Shown: positions 1 to 13,900 of the stretch, in pieces
Position numbering within the stretch: position 1 is the stretch's first letter
Layout of the letters: each line of letters begins with the position of its first letter
DNA from: Luscinia megarhynchos
Lineage: Eukaryota; Chordata; Aves; Passeriformes; Turdidae
Length of the DNA stretch: 64,000 nucleotides
Assembly: GCA_034336665.1 (NCBI GenBank)
Contig: CM067572.1
Span: forward strand, 4,332,286-4,396,285
Direction of reading: 5' to 3'
The notes under the pieces: generated by a model
Databases searched by the model: none
What the model was told of the DNA's origin: nothing
The model's input: the letters and a program-made list of their open reading frames with translations, nothing else
Position numbers and translations under genes: made by a program

Positions 1-641
1 TATTCCTGAGCTGGAAAAAGAGCATATATGAGGTCAAGCAGGGCAGCCAAAATCTGTCCTGGATTTCGTGTTGATAAGGTTGCTGCCAAGCGAACTGGAA
101 GAGTGGTCCCACCATGTGATGCCACCACTCCTCAGAGAATAAAGGTTTGACTTTTTTTCCTCATGCTCCCAAGATCTTACAGCCAGTAATTGCCCTATGG
201 ATTGCTTTTTCCATGCCTCCATTTGAATATTGAACAGCAGGTACCTATAAGGAGACACTGGTTTTTCAATGTCCTCCCCTAATTTTCCTATTGTCCATTA
301 CCAATGATTGTAGGAAATGTGAACTTCATGAAAAGTAGGAGTAAGATAGCAAAGCTAATGTGTAAGAAGGAAAAAGGATGGACAAGAATTAATTAAACTC
401 CCATAGGAAAACTGATATTTGCTCTGGATATTCTAAATGGAGGCTTCAATAAGGCAGAGGCTTAAATTTGCCATCATGTTTTAGTGTTAACAGTAATAGA
501 AATTACAGTTATATTAATAATAAATAATTATAATACATATAACAACATAATTAATATAGATTTAACTAATATGCTTTTATTATAATATATAACAATATAG
601 TAAACATTAGCAGGGAATTAGCTGTATAGAAGATGAGTTTA

Positions 642-714
642 ATTAGGAGAAAAGAAGAAAAAGAAGGAGGAAAACAGAGGGGGAGGGGAAAAAAAAGAAG
701 AAAAAAAGAAAATA
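642..714 (+). repeat. Polypurine (GA-rich) tract
   Basis: About 70 bases are almost entirely A and G on the + strand, with very few pyrimidine interruptions. On the opposite strand this makes a stop-poor pyrimidine run, which explains the 174-codon open frame there (566-1090) with its Phe/Leu/Pro/Ser-rich tail. It is a low-complexity tract with no sign of a gene. Confidence 0.8.
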
Positions 715-3650
715 TTCCAGCCAGCTGAAATATTTGTAGCAGTTTAAAATAAGGCAGAGAGATGTGATCACCAGGGCAGTTCTGGAGCCTCTCCCCTGCT
801 CCCAGCTCAGCTCCACTCAGCAAGCAGGAAGAAATCCCAGAGAAGTTGTGACTGGCCAATGACAAGAGTGGTGGAGAAGACAGAAGTGAGTTAGGTGAGG
901 AGTCCAGACACATTCCAAAGGGAAGTGGGGAACCAGTGCAAGGAATCTGCAGTGAATCACCAGCCAGAGCCACCTTGGAAAAAGAGTTTATTATCTGATA
1001 GCTGCAAGAGCTGGGGAGGGACTGGATCACCAGAGGACATCTGCACAGTGTTTTCATCAGCCTCATTGTGCCAACATTAACATCAGCCAACAGGAACTGA
1101 GCTCAGAGCACTAAATCAACTTGCCAGTATTAACCTGTTAAAACTCTGAGTGCTGGAGGAGCCAAGTCCTCCCCCAGCCCACCTGGAGCAGCAGCGGCCA
1201 GATCAATGCTCCTGGTCCACACTTTGTGGCAACTGCTAATGACACACAGAGTTTTCCACTGTTTCTCCTTCACCCCCTGTCAGTAAAGGTTTCCCATGCC
1301 TGCTGTCTCATGGAAAGCTTTCCTGAAGTTGTTCCAGTGGCTGTTGTGACTTCATTTCCTCACAGACTGGAGATTGCAGTGGCTGAGTGTCCCCAGAAGT
1401 GACAGTGGCTCTGCAGCCTGTGGGCTCCAGGGCAGCTCACCAACACAGATGAAACTCCAGGGATTTTTCCCACCACTGAGTCCATGGAGGCTCTCTCATG
1501 TCTCATTTCTCCTGGGAGAGATGTGCACCTCTGTGGCTTTTTCACAGAGATGCATCCTTTGCCATGGTCTGCCAACCTTCCTCTTGTTTCAGTTGTGCTC
1601 ACAGAGAGCAGAGAATGGAATTAGCCTTTCCTGGGAGTGTGGTTTTTCCTTTTTATCTCTAATTGTTTGTCTCTAATAAAGATAAAAGAGGTCCTTCTTC
1701 CAATGGCAGATGACAGAGCTCTGCTGTAAAGAGAAGAAGGAAATGGAGCTTCTCAGCAGTAATTATTCTCCCATGCCATGCATACCTGTCAAAATTCAGT
1801 TCAGTGAGCCACACACCATTCACAGGGGAGCTTTGGTCTGGGGACCAGGTAAACCAAATTTGCTGTCTGAGACCAACTTTCTTTTCAGGGACATTAGGTA
1901 GAGAAGGAAGATGACAAGGAGAAGAAGTAAATATTTAATCTGACTTCACTGTCCTTCCCAGAGAAACAGGCTTCTCCTCTGTGGCCAGGACTGGCACAGC
2001 CAACTTCCTCAGTCTTGGTTTTCTTGGCAAAAGCTGTTTATTTGATTGTGTAATTCTTCTCCCAACAGGCCCAATCCCTGACTCGTTCCAAAAGTATTTG
2101 GCAATCTCTTCCTCATCACCCTTTTGGTTGTCTCTGCTCTGTGGCTGCTCGTGGGGTGATGCATTGCTGCTGGGTGACATTTGCAGACACTGTCAGGAAC
2201 AGGGAGCCACAAAGACTTCCTGAGGTGGAACTCCCTGCTAATCTCTGTGTCTGTGTTTGTGGATGGGTTGGCTCTTATTTTTCTTTGCCTTTCATGTGAT
2301 GTCCAAGCTGTCCCAAATTACATCACCACCCTCCTGATATAAATTCCAGTTATTCCCACTCCAGACAGCCCTGCTGCTCATATCTCAGGGCTGAGGCTGT
2401 GGAGTTTCTAATAGCCTTGCCCCAGATTTGAGTACTTGATTCAAGCCCATGGTCTCTTGAAATCAAGGTTTATCTCTAAAGATAACTTTGCCAAACAGTA
2501 TGAATACAGAAGCATCTGCAGGTGACAAATTTCACAGTTTGTTTAACCTCTTTAAATGAGGCTTCAAGATACAATTTTCATTTTCCATGCAAAAATATTA
2601 TTGTAAAGGATGTCTTATTCCTAATTTTACCAGGGCTGTAGTGAAACAAAGGTAGTGCTGTGGGAGACTGAGATAATGTAACAATGGGCAAAAGCAAAGG
2701 TTTTTTACATTTACATTTTACATTCAGCAAAATTCAGAGAAATTTGAGTGATGGATGCACCATATGAACAGTGCTGCTGAGCTGCTGAGCAGTCCTGGAG
2801 ACTGCCTTCCAGAGCAGCTAACCTATGAAAAGACTTGAAACTGGATGGAAGGCTCAGTTCCCAGCAGGAAAATAAGAGGTCCCTTTCAGGGCTTGATTTG
2901 TTGGTTGTATCTATATTTAAATGATAAATCAAGATGACAGTATTTTATATTTATGTATGCCATATATTATATGTGTAATTTATACAAATTCTAATTAGGG
3001 GAAAATTGGTAAAAACAATTATTTTTTTTATGTTTACAATTTATCAAACCAATAAAACCCAGTATCCAATGCTCTGCCACTTTGCCCCAGATCTCTTCCA
3101 TTTGACCCCCTTAGTTCCCACAAAACCCTGCATTAATCCCCATGAAACTTCTTTTCTCTGCCATAAACCTGAGGAGCCCCTGAGGCTCATTCCAAGACCC
3201 AGATTAAATCACATTCATATCAGAAGTCACCTCCTTGATGAATTATCTAGCTGAGAGATTAATGTAATTAAGACAAGTTCTATTAGTAAAGCCAGAAAAG
3301 GGTCAGTTTTGAAAAGGCAGAATGCCCTGGGTTTATGTTGGTTGATCTCAGTATGGCTGCAGTATTTTAAATGTCTATGAAACTGCTGAGTCTTATAGAA
3401 AACAGTGAGGTAGTGGCTGGAAGTGGTGGAGGAAAAATGGAAACTAAGTGGTATCACTGTTTTTTTTATCTCAAGAGTGTAGAACTATTGCCAGAAAATG
3501 TATTGACAGTATTGACTGAAGAATACTGAGCTGTTGGTGGACAGAAAGAGTAAGATTGGACATGATGTAAGGTACAACATGGTGTGTATGGGAATTAGCT
3601 TCATAATCTTACATTTTTATGTGCAGACAGCTTGGCCCAGAATCAGGAAA

Positions 3651-3737
3651 GTAAGTTGAGATGTTCTAGAATTAAAAAAGTAAATTGACATGTTCTAGAT
3701 TTAAGAAAGTAAATTGAGATGTTCTAGGTGATATTTA
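3651..3737 (+). repeat. 29-bp tandem repeat, three copies
   Basis: Three successive copies of a 29-bp unit begin at 3651, 3680 and 3709. Each starts GTAAATTGAGATGTTCTAG or a close variant (GTAAGTTGAG in copy 1, GTAAATTGAC in copy 2). The third copy runs directly into a CR1 3' end at 3738, so the repeat may be an expansion of sequence next to, or inside, that element. Confidence 0.85.
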
Positions 3738-3775
3738 AGGTCCCTTCCAACCCAAGCTGTTCTATGACACTATGT
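3738..3775 (+). mobile_element. CR1 LINE 3'-end fragment
   Basis: This short piece carries the CR1 3' signature AGGTCCCTTCCAACCCA, followed by a decayed form of the terminal CR1 octamer (TTCTATGA, then CACTATG). Everything upstream of the last 40 or so bases is missing or replaced by the 29-bp tandem repeat. CR1 copies are usually 5'-truncated, so a 3' scrap is expected. Orientation is +. Confidence 0.75.
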
Positions 3776-5978
3776 TTGAGTCTGCCAGGGTGAGCTGGTA
3801 GTAATGTGATCAGGGATGAAAACTTCCTTGGGTAAAAATATAAACTGCATTTCACTGTATTCTTCCAGGAGCCAAGGCAGGCTGGGGGAAAGCTGCAATG
3901 ATAAAATGCAAACTAACAAGAAGCTGTTGAAAGAGAGCTGATCCATGGCCATGCTCATTTATAACTATAGTTTCATAGCTTTTATTTTCTGTAGAAGCAT
4001 AATGACTTTTCTATGGGAAGAACACATCAGCCTGGAACCACGAGCCCAGAGGACAGCAAACACTGAGGTCACAGCACTGACTGTTCTGAATACAAACTAC
4101 ATTTTTTCTTTGATTGGAGATCAAATTGCAACTAGCAGTTCAGGTCATCTCTCTTTGTGTCTGGATGAGTGTTCCATCTCCAGCCAGCTGTTGGCCTTGC
4201 CATTTCCATGAAGAGTTGCTAAGACAGCAATGCCTCCTGCAGCATATTTTAGCCTTGCTGTCACTGCTGCCTCTGCAGTGTGTCACTTGCAGTCCATTGC
4301 TCCCATTTTTTCCTTCCCCATTCTGGGAGACTTTTCCTAGCAGAGATGAAGTGCTGCATTTGATAAGCCAAATCCATTTTCTTACAGACACCAATTCATG
4401 ACTGTCATCCATTTCTGCTGAATTTTCTAGAAACCCAGGCATTTCTTTAAATGTTCAGTCCTCAGACTTTTTCTATGCATTTTGTTTGCCCCAGTTTGTG
4501 TTAATAACACAATAAAATAATAACACAATGATAACACAACAAAAGTCTCAACACCCTCAACTGCCATTATGGCAATGGCACTTCTAATTAAGAGGAGAGT
4601 TCACTGCTGCATCAATAGGAAACAAAAGCCCAATAAAAATAATTTCTTAATTGTGTATATGTGAGGAATTTTGACATGAATTTAATCCAATGAACTTTCC
4701 TTTTCTTGCAAGCAGAACTTGCAACACTTGCCCTCTATGATTCTTCTAAATGGAAATATCATACAGGTAATGTTCAAAACAAAGTTGTTAGCAAAAAAGC
4801 ATGAAGCAAGTATAGATTTTTGTTAATGCTCTTAATTACAGCCATAAAATTTCAGAGTTGAAAATTTCCATTTGAATGACTCATGTTATTAAGTACAGGA
4901 CTGTATGTTCCCATGGCTCAGCAATTTAGTAAATATATCATTAGTGGTCCACAGAGAGAATGGATAGTTTGGTGATGGTGCTCTTATTTTCAGCAGCTTA
5001 ATTGTCCAATGGTAAAATTGCCATTATTTTTCCATAAGTGTTGCTGTTGTCCCTGTGTGATCAGAGATGCAAGGGGAAGGGATTCACATGATTGTCCACG
5101 ATTTCCATTAAGACTGGCTTTCCACAGTCTGTTAAAATCCAGGCCACATCCTGGAAGGCTGAAAACAATTCATACAACACATGTAAACCTTTGGCATCTG
5201 CAGTGTCCTGTAGCAAGGAGTTCCATATGTGATGTGAAGAACATCTTATTTGGTTTAAACCTCATATCTGCTCCCTCTGTGTGACACCCATTGCTTCTTA
5301 AAGTGATAGAATGTGAACAATTGGGCTTTATGTTCCTCCTGTGTGTCACTTTACAGTGTAAACCTCTACTGTACTCCTTAGTCATCTCTCATGGGGCCAA
5401 AGAGTCACAGTTTACTTAATTCTTATTACTAATTATTGTAATATTTACATCAGAAATGGATGCAGGCACGAGCATATGTGCACACACTCTTCTGCTTGTT
5501 AGTATTATAATTAATTGGGAGTTGAGGGATGCCTGAGAACTTGTCCCTCCGTGACTGTGGTGATTTGGTACCCAAAAGCATGTGTTCCTTGCTGTGGGTT
5601 TAAACTCCTGCAAGCTCTCTCATGCAAAGCAGGCTGAGAAAAGTGCAGCAGCATCACTTACTCACATCTGCCTTGGCAGCCCTGAGAGCAGCATTTGGGG
5701 CAGCACAGCTTCTCCCCAGTCAGTAAGGGCTGCTCTCTTGTGGGTTATGTGTTCCCTCCTGCTGTTACTATGCAAGTGAAAATTTGGAGGAGGAATAATG
5801 CAAAGTTTTAAAACATTAATAATGCATAAAATGTGAAGTCATTATTTTTGTTCATAATTAGTTCATGGGCTCTATAAAGTCTTCTCTAAGTGAGGAACTG
5901 GATATGAAATCAAATCTAAAAAGGGCATAGACTGTATCTGACAAATCAAGCTCAAGTGCAGTTGTTCCATTGTGTTTC

Positions 5979-6015
5979 CATATATATATATATCTAATTT
6001 TTAATATGTGCGTAT

Positions 6016-6054
<39 letters not shown>

Positions 6055-6056
6055 TA
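5979..6056. repeat. (TA)n and (TTTA)n microsatellites
   Basis: A short TA run (about 5980-5993) is followed within about 20 bases by roughly ten tetranucleotide TTTA units (about 6012-6056). This is a simple-sequence repeat in AT-rich intergenic DNA. Confidence 0.9.
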
Positions 6057-8951
6057 AATCAGGTTTTGGTGAATGCAACACAGACCAGACTTTGAAGTGA
6101 ATTGGCTGGACTAAAACTGTATTTGGAACTGCTGTATGCTCAGTTCTAAAGGATTAATGAAGACAGTGCAATCTGTGCTGCCCAAACTGTTCCATGTGGG
6201 CACACACACCTTGGGAAGGAGGTGATGGCAGTGGGGCAGCATCAGCACTGTGTGGGGACCAGCACCACTGCACTCCTCCTGCTGGCACAGGACTAGGAAA
6301 AGCAGTGCAGAGCTCTGTCAGCCTGTGTGCCATGGTAAACATCCACTAATATTCCCATTCCAATGGAAAAATAAAGCCTCCTGCACTTAGGAAAGAACTT
6401 GTTGGCAGCTGTAAATGTGGTTTCATGACTGAGCTGTGTCACAGCAGCTCAACACATCTTGCAGCCTGAGGCTGATCAAAGACCCCCTTTTGCCAGTTAC
6501 CTTATAACTGTGTAAGTTAAAATAACTGCTTCCTAATCCTGTCAGGATGACCCAAGGCTCCTAAAACGAGTGGGACCTCTTGCTCTGCTCCACTCTTGAC
6601 TGTGTCTGCTATTGCCAAGCTCAGACTATTAGCCTGTCTTCTCTGATGAGACACTCCAGAGGAAGGAGAAGAACACAAAGCAGCTCCCAGCATGAAATAA
6701 CTTTGCAATAGCTGCTTCCTGACCCTGGTGAGCATAGCTGGGCTTGAGGTATCCAGCAGAAAATCTGGATCTGGAAGAACTACTGCTTCTGCATCATCTG
6801 CCTTACATCCATCTTTTAGCAAAAGTAAAATTCTCTGTGTTGTGCCCCACTACAGCTGCTGGCAGTACCTGGAGGTCAGAGCCATGGCAAATGCTGGAGG
6901 TGAACTCTTGTTTTATGGTATTTAATAGTAGCTGATAATGAGGAAAAAACAATATTATAAACAAACAAGCATCCATTGCAATGCAGCCATTCACTCTTGA
7001 ACTTTTCAAAACAGGAGTAATTAATTTAACCTTTTACTTTGTGGTTTTATTTTTTGCTCTTTGGGGGTTTTTTTCACTTTTTTCTATTATAAAAGCTTAC
7101 ACAGGCAGATGTGGGTGTGTTCTGGCAATTAGTAATCAGCTGAGTCAGAGTTCCTCAGGGGAGCTTGTAAAGGATCTACCTCTTTTACATTTAAGTTCTT
7201 TTATCCAGAGTGCAAGCTGAATTGCTCAGCACAGCAGCTTTGGCTTTAGGGGGCTGTATAAACAGATCCATGCAATTGTTTCTAAGGAAATACTTTTCCT
7301 ATTGCCTTTGACAGTTAAAAACGAGGCAGTGGAGTGTTCATTTGCTGGAGTACCTGAGTGTGGAAGTCATTCAAGTCTGATCTGGTGACACTTTTCCCCA
7401 GGGAGGGTGTTTCCTTTCTGTGGATATGCTCCCTACAACCAGACCTGCTCAATTGTCCTGCTTTTGAGAAACAAATGAGCACCAAGATCAACCAGTTCAT
7501 GCTGGGAATAGGAAGTGAATATGTACTGCTGAGTCATGGCCTAATTCCCAAAACTGCATCCTTCTTTCCAGGTTCTTAGGTGGGCTCCTTGGCTGCAAAC
7601 CAGACAGAAACATGAAAGGGAGGGTTTCATTGCAAATGCTCCACTTTTGTGGCATTTTATCAGGAAAATAAGGGTGCAGGGCTCTTCCAATGATGGTTTT
7701 ATTCCAAGAGACCTGTATTTGGGGTTCATGATGTGAATTCACGCTTCTAAATGCACTAATACCACAATAACTCATAGTGCTAGCAAAGCTAATGGCAATA
7801 CTGCAAGTGTCTGAGACTAATTTGAGGAATCCACTTTATTGTTTTGGGGGTAAAAGATCTGCTTCCCTGGGTAACTGAGGGTTGTGGAAATACACAAATT
7901 ACATTTTGGCTCAAGACTTGAATCTTGCTCTGCACTTCACTGACCTGAATAAGGTAAAAGACAGTGTGATCAAGTTCATCACTTGCTCAAAGAGCTTGCA
8001 CAGCTCCTTACAGCCTTTATCATCCAGGCCTCCTTATCTTGCTCCATCTGCTCCATTCCAGTGATATTTTTAGCATGCATTCACTGTACAGTTTTTCCAG
8101 TCTGGCTGCCTGACCCTTTGGTTTCCTAACAATGCAACTGCAATGGAAGTGGTGCATGAGCAAAGGCTGCCACTGAAGTGGGATTTTTTCCAGCTCCCAG
8201 AATAACTCCCAAATTTGACCAATCCTCTCACCTTGGAGCTGTTTTTAACGAGTCAAGCTGGGAGGTTTTTTTTCTGTAAGGTTCTGTTAACCTAGAAATG
8301 GCTTCAGCTCCGCTTTGAAGTTAACACTTCATTAAGATTAATTGGGGAAGTTCACACCTCTGCTGGGAGTTTGTCTAGCAGACTGTGAGACAGGAGCAGG
8401 CTGATTTACACGCCGATGCCTGGCTTTGTAGCTGTAAAAGGGAGGGCAGTCACTGGCTCCAAGAACAGTGCAAGAACTGAAAAATGACCCTGCTTCCACA
8501 GCTGGGCTGCTCCTGAACTTACCGCAGGGAATGGATGCTGATCACAGCTGCCTTGAACTTGCAGCACAATTTCAGGTGCCAAACTCAGGGCACAAATGGC
8601 AGGGCATACATGATTAAATCTTACATTACTGGTGGTGGATAAACCAAGAGGTAAATGTTTCCATTTTTCTACTGCTGCCTGGTATGAGCTGGGGATTATT
8701 CACCCCAAGGAGGAGAAGGGAAATGAGGCTGCTGACACATGGGCTGAGTCCAGTGCTCAGTGTCCGTGGAGAGGTGTCCAGCAGGATGTGGGGTAGGAGA
8801 GCTCTGTGAATCTGTCTCTTCCCTTTCTGTCAGCCCACAAGATGGGAAGAAAGAGCCCTGCAACATGTCACATCCATCACAACCAGGAAAGCTGATGTCC
8901 TTTCAGCTTCTTGGATTTGGCTGGGTTAGCTTTAGAGGTGGACTCAATGAT

Positions 8952-8985
8952 TTTAGAATAATTTAGGCTGGAAAAGACCTTTATG
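8952..8985 (-). mobile_element. CR1 LINE 3'-end fragment (minus strand)
   Basis: The + strand reads TTTAGGCTGGAAAAGACCTTT, the reverse complement of a CR1 3' tail. Only about 34 bases are recognisable before the similarity fades. A larger CR1 piece in the same orientation lies about 280 bases downstream (9264-9411), so these are either two insertions or remnants of one nested cluster. Confidence 0.65.
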
Positions 8986-9263
8986 AGTGTGTGGCAGTGC
9001 AGGCAGGGGAGCTGCCAGCTCTGCTAGGGAGGCAGCAGCCTCAGCAGCAAGGTGGCACATGTTCTTTTGTTTCCTCAGCTCTGTCTTCTTTCTTCTTATG
9101 AGGATTCCCTTGGATAATCATCACAATGTAAATCATCAGTGGCTGTGCCACTGGCCACTTATTGATGATTTCTAGAACACTATTAAAGTTGAGCTGATCC
9201 CAAGTAAAATAGTCTCATACAAATGGATGTTTCATCTACATGTCATCTCATATATAAGGAGTT

Positions 9264-9411
9264 CACAGAATCAGAGAATATGCTGAGTTGGAAGCGACCC
9301 ACAAGGATCATCAAGTCCACCTGGCCCTGCACATCACCATCCCCAAAAGTCACACCATGTGCCAAAGATCATTGTCCAAACACTTCTTGAACTGAGAGCT
9401 GTGACCAGTAA
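9264..9411 (-). mobile_element. CR1 LINE fragment (minus strand)
   Basis: The block opens with CACAGAATCAGAGAATATG, then GAGTTGGAAG and GACCCACAAGGATCATCAAG, which is the reverse complement of an avian CR1 3' end. It continues through the stretch reading CACACCATGTGCC and CATTGTCCAAACACTTCTTG before similarity ends near the text GCTGTGACCAG. It is non-coding, 5'-truncated and diverged. Subfamily assignment needs a repeat library. Confidence 0.88.
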
Positions 9412-10887
9412 TGTCTTAAAATCACCAGTGTTTCCCTCAGATCCTTCTGGTGGGACAGCACAGTGTTAATGAAGTTGGGGAAAGCTGTGTGATGGAACCT
9501 TTTTCCCTTGCCAAAGTAGGACTGACAGTGCACCAAACCTATGGCAGTGTTACTTACAGCACAGTAAATGAGTCAAGGTCCATATTCAGAATAGTTTGTG
9601 CCCTTAATCAGCTTTCATTCTGCAGATCAGCAGAGCTGCAGTGTGCTGTACAAGGCAGCTGCAGTGGCTGGAGGGAGCTCTCCCATCCTGCATTCTGCTC
9701 ACCTTCTGCAGTTCCCACTCCCCAGATCTGCTCAGGGTTTTGAAGGGGCTCTGATGAGCTGTGATGTGACAAAATAAACAATGGTGTGTAGTGTTTGCAC
9801 AAGGGCTCTCCTGGGTACTGCTTTGTGCAAGATAATCCTGCAGCCTGAAGCCTGGAGAAACCTCCCTTGCAGCTCAGGCAGCTTCTTTGATACAGCTTTT
9901 ATCTTACCCTTTACTGTGTTTATTGCTGGCAGAAAACAAGAGTAAATGTATAGATAAACTTCAGGGTCTTATCTTCTTGGCTAGGAGGGTAATCCTGGCT
10001 CCATTCATGTAAACAGCTGAATTCCTTCTGATTTCATTTGTACCAGGGTTTCATCTCTCTGAGTACTTTTTTCTCCCTCTATTTGCAGTCCTTGAAGCAA
10101 TCACAGCCTGCTGTCTGCCACCTGCATTCCACCAGCACGGGGACTGCAGCTGAGGGCTCAGCACAAGGGGAAAACCCTCCTCGAAAAATTTCAGATCTTT
10201 AGACATTTCTGGGACAGGGAGAGAGGTGGGAATTTATGGACAGGGGCTGAAAACCCTTCAGGTACTGGAGGGAAGAGCTGGGGGGAAAAGGGCAAGGCTG
10301 GCTGCAAACTGCCCCTCTGATGCAGCTGCTGAAATAGCACCATTCCCTGCATTGCCAGTGGAGCACAAAAGCTAAAATCTAATATTAGAGAGACAGTGAT
10401 GAGCACTACATCTTGAGGTTTTAGTGTTTTAATGTTGTTTCTATGGTACCAGTACCTGGAACCTTCAGAAAAATAAAATAAAATTTAATGATAACAACCA
10501 GAGAGCCTCTGTCCTACTTCTATATATAGAAACCCTCAGTTGTAATATCATGATTTCAAATCTGATAAGAGTGTTTCCAGTTCCATGAAATTATTTTTGC
10601 TTGTCTATGGCTCATACAGGTGGAAAAAACCAACATGTACATTCATAATTTATTTTCTGAAAAAAATATTCTATTTTACTGGAAAAATAGAGATGAAAGT
10701 TCAGATATTGGCTGTTCCAGAACTTCAGATCTCCTATTTGCTACAGGTCAGATATAGATCTTACATTTACAGCACAAACCACCCCACCATTGACCTAAGC
10801 AACCAACCATGACCCAATCCAATGGAATCTGGGCTAATATAAGTCACTATAAGTTGGCCATAGGAGTCCAGAATCACTGGAGACCAG

Positions 10888-10905
10888 TATATATATATAT
10901 ATATA
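10888..10905. repeat. (TA)n microsatellite
   Basis: Nine or so TA dinucleotides lie in a row in intergenic DNA, with no other structure around them. Confidence 0.85.
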
Positions 10906-13900
10906 GTTTTATCTATATCTCCATCACTTGGAAATTGAAATGCAGCTTATTTTAGAAACAAGTTAGCCAAGTGCTGCTTCAGGACATTGGCTAAGATAAA
11001 CAAAAAGTAATATCCTATGTGAAATATCATGGGAAATGGAGGTTCAGCTGCCCAAGTTTGAGTTCCTGAGAGACATCTGGCCCTGGAACAACTTCAGTTG
11101 TAACTTGAAGGTGAACCTGTGGGATTCACTAGCCCAGACTGGATAATCTAATGGAAAGGTCTTTCCTGACCTGGAGAAGACTTTGTGATTAAGGAAGAAG
11201 TGTCCTGTGCTACACATTCTGTCAGAAAGACAGCATTGCCCAAACATAATACCCCTGGTAGCATAATAGGAGAACACCTTGGGTTTAGACTGTGGTGAAA
11301 AGACTCCCTGGGGTTACTTGCAGGTGTTCCTCTCAGGGCAACAACAGATGCATTTCTCCTTATCTTACTTGGAAAGTCTCTTTCTGTGCCTTCTGACCAG
11401 TGGGCAGCAACACGTTTCACTCCAAAAATTCTTTCCATTTATGAGGCTGCAGCAGAACTCAGAAATACTGCAGACAAATTGTTTTACTGCTCTTGAAGAT
11501 CAGACAGAAGGGAGAAGTATTCCCTAACTGACATGATAGGTTGTCCCAACAGAGTCTTTATTCTAAAATAGTTTTGTATTTCCAAATGTAAAAATCTAAA
11601 ACAGTGGTGAAGGAGGCTAGGGTTTCTTTTTTGGCTCAGCCATCGAACCTGGAAAGGTATATCTGTGCAGTCAGTCAGGAAAGTAGCAAAATTCCTGGTT
11701 GTAGCTCTTGGAAATCACTGCAGAAGCAAAGCCAGGTTATTTTAATAGAGGTTGTGTTATCATCAGAAACAGTCTGGAAAGAGCACGTTAAGATGTGGGT
11801 TTGATTTATTCTAGGACATAGGTTCAAGTTCAAATCCAAACCAGGATTAAAAAAGACTAGAGTATTCAGCAGGAGATTTTGGCTTCAAATGATAGAAACA
11901 GTGAGGGATCTTGCTGGCTTTGGTGATAGGTCAGGTTTTTAAATTACCTTGATTTTTGCACACCTCCTCTTACAGATAATTGAAACCATATTGTGTTACA
12001 TATATGCAGCATGAATTTCCATTGGTAACATGTCCTTATCTTGAGAAATTACTTCTTTTTTCCCCTAGTACTGAGACAAAGAAGCTCCTTTTCTTCTATC
12101 TTCAAGCTCCTGTTGAACAATCTGGGCCTAATTTGAATTCCAGTGATGAGGAATAACCTGATATTTTGCTTACCTTCATGAATGAAAGGTTAATTCTGTA
12201 CATCCAAGATTTATACTGCATGCTAGTTTAAGGGCATTTTACCACACAGCTGGTGAGGGATTTTCACAAATACAAGAGAGGACTGTATGTTATTTAACTT
12301 TTTCTTTCAACTCTCTTTTTTTTTTTCATTAAGTTCCCAGCTGACTGCATACTCTTGAATGCAGCAATCTGTTTAATCTAGTTTTAGCTTTCCTTTTCCT
12401 GTTTTGTTGTTTATTTTTCTTCCCATGCCAGTAGTGATTGAGGCAATACTGTGGGTCCATTATTTGTTTCAGGCATCTTTGAATATATGTGTTGGCTTTG
12501 CTCTGTGTGTGCATGCATGAGAGAAGGGGAATAAACATACATGTTGCCAATTAGTTAGCACACTTAAATTAATGAAGAGTAATCTATGAATCTCCTTTTT
12601 CTGAGAATTTGGAAATGCTGGGAACGTTTGCCATGTAGCTTTCAAAAACTTCAAAAGCAGCTCTAAGGTCACAGTCTAATACTCCCTTCTGTAGACTCAT
12701 GTCTTTTCTAAAAATATTTCCCAACTTAATCTTCAGTGTGTGGAACAGGAGGGCAGAGGGGGAATGGCAGTGTTTATGACCAAAGTGCAAAGATGAAGAA
12801 GAAATTAAATCCACAAAAAAGCGAATCTTTTGATCTCTGCTTCATTTTCCTCATTACCAACTTAACATTACCAGAAGTTATGTTTTAACTAAACACTGAG
12901 TTTATGGACCCATGTCTCTCTACAGATAAGGGGAGGTCAAGAGGAACTAAGCTAATGCTGTCTTTGCTTTTGCACATTTTCCTTGAATTGGGACACCCAA
13001 ACAAGTCAGTGGGAGTCTAAACACCACCAGTGATTTGGGTGTGTTGCTTCTTGTAGTAGGTAAAATGCAATCAAAGACGTCTGCACTGCACAGACACACT
13101 CCTGAGAAGAAAGAGTCTCAGTAATATCACAGGTGAAGAGGCCTCTAGGGTCCATGAAACTTGAAAGAAAATAGCACAGTAAACCGAACAGCAGCAAAAT
13201 TAGCCTAGCTAGAAGAGTTTGGAAGGAAGTGTTAAAAACCCAGGCTTTATGTCCCCTCTTCACTTTTTTTTCTTTTTGGTTCTTGAATTGTGAGAAACCC
13301 TGAGGGGTCAAAAAAGCTGCAAATGAGAGGAGGAGGGAGGTGTTCTGTAGGAAATCTCCTCTGTCAAACCACCCTCTGGAGCAGTGAGAAAAACTCCTGT
13401 TTCCAGCAATGTGTCTGCCTCTTATTCCACAAAATAAAACCAAAGGAGAGACTCAGTTTCACCCCATCTCTTTACCTGCAAAACTAACCTTAATAATTCC
13501 TGCCAACCAGAGGAGTTCCTTGTCAGGTTGATAAACACATCCATTATTTGAGAACTCTGCAAAGTGATCACATCCTCTTCATCACTGTCACTGTCCTGGC
13601 CTCACTCCTGGTTTGTCTGTTCCACACACCAGCAGAGATGGGGAACTGAGCTTGCACAGCGTGTCTGGCAGCCCCAAGGGATGGTCCTTCCAAAACACTG
13701 ACCTGTCAGAATTCATCCTCCAGGTGGGATGACTGATGTCCTCAGAAAACCCATGTGCACCAGAAAGGAGTTTAGGTGTGCAATGAAGAAGTCAAAGAAA
13801 ATCCACAGGTCCCAAAGAAGAAATAATATATGAATTAGTCTGCAACTAGCACAAATACCATCTGAGGAAAATAAAAAACTTTTTCGTTCTGTTCTTTCTT

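Noticed and set aside
566..1090. 174-codon minus-strand ORF with hydrophobic C-terminus
   Set aside because: Much of it is the complement of a polypurine tract, giving a low-complexity Phe/Leu/Pro/Ser run that mimics membrane segments. There is no homology that I recognise.
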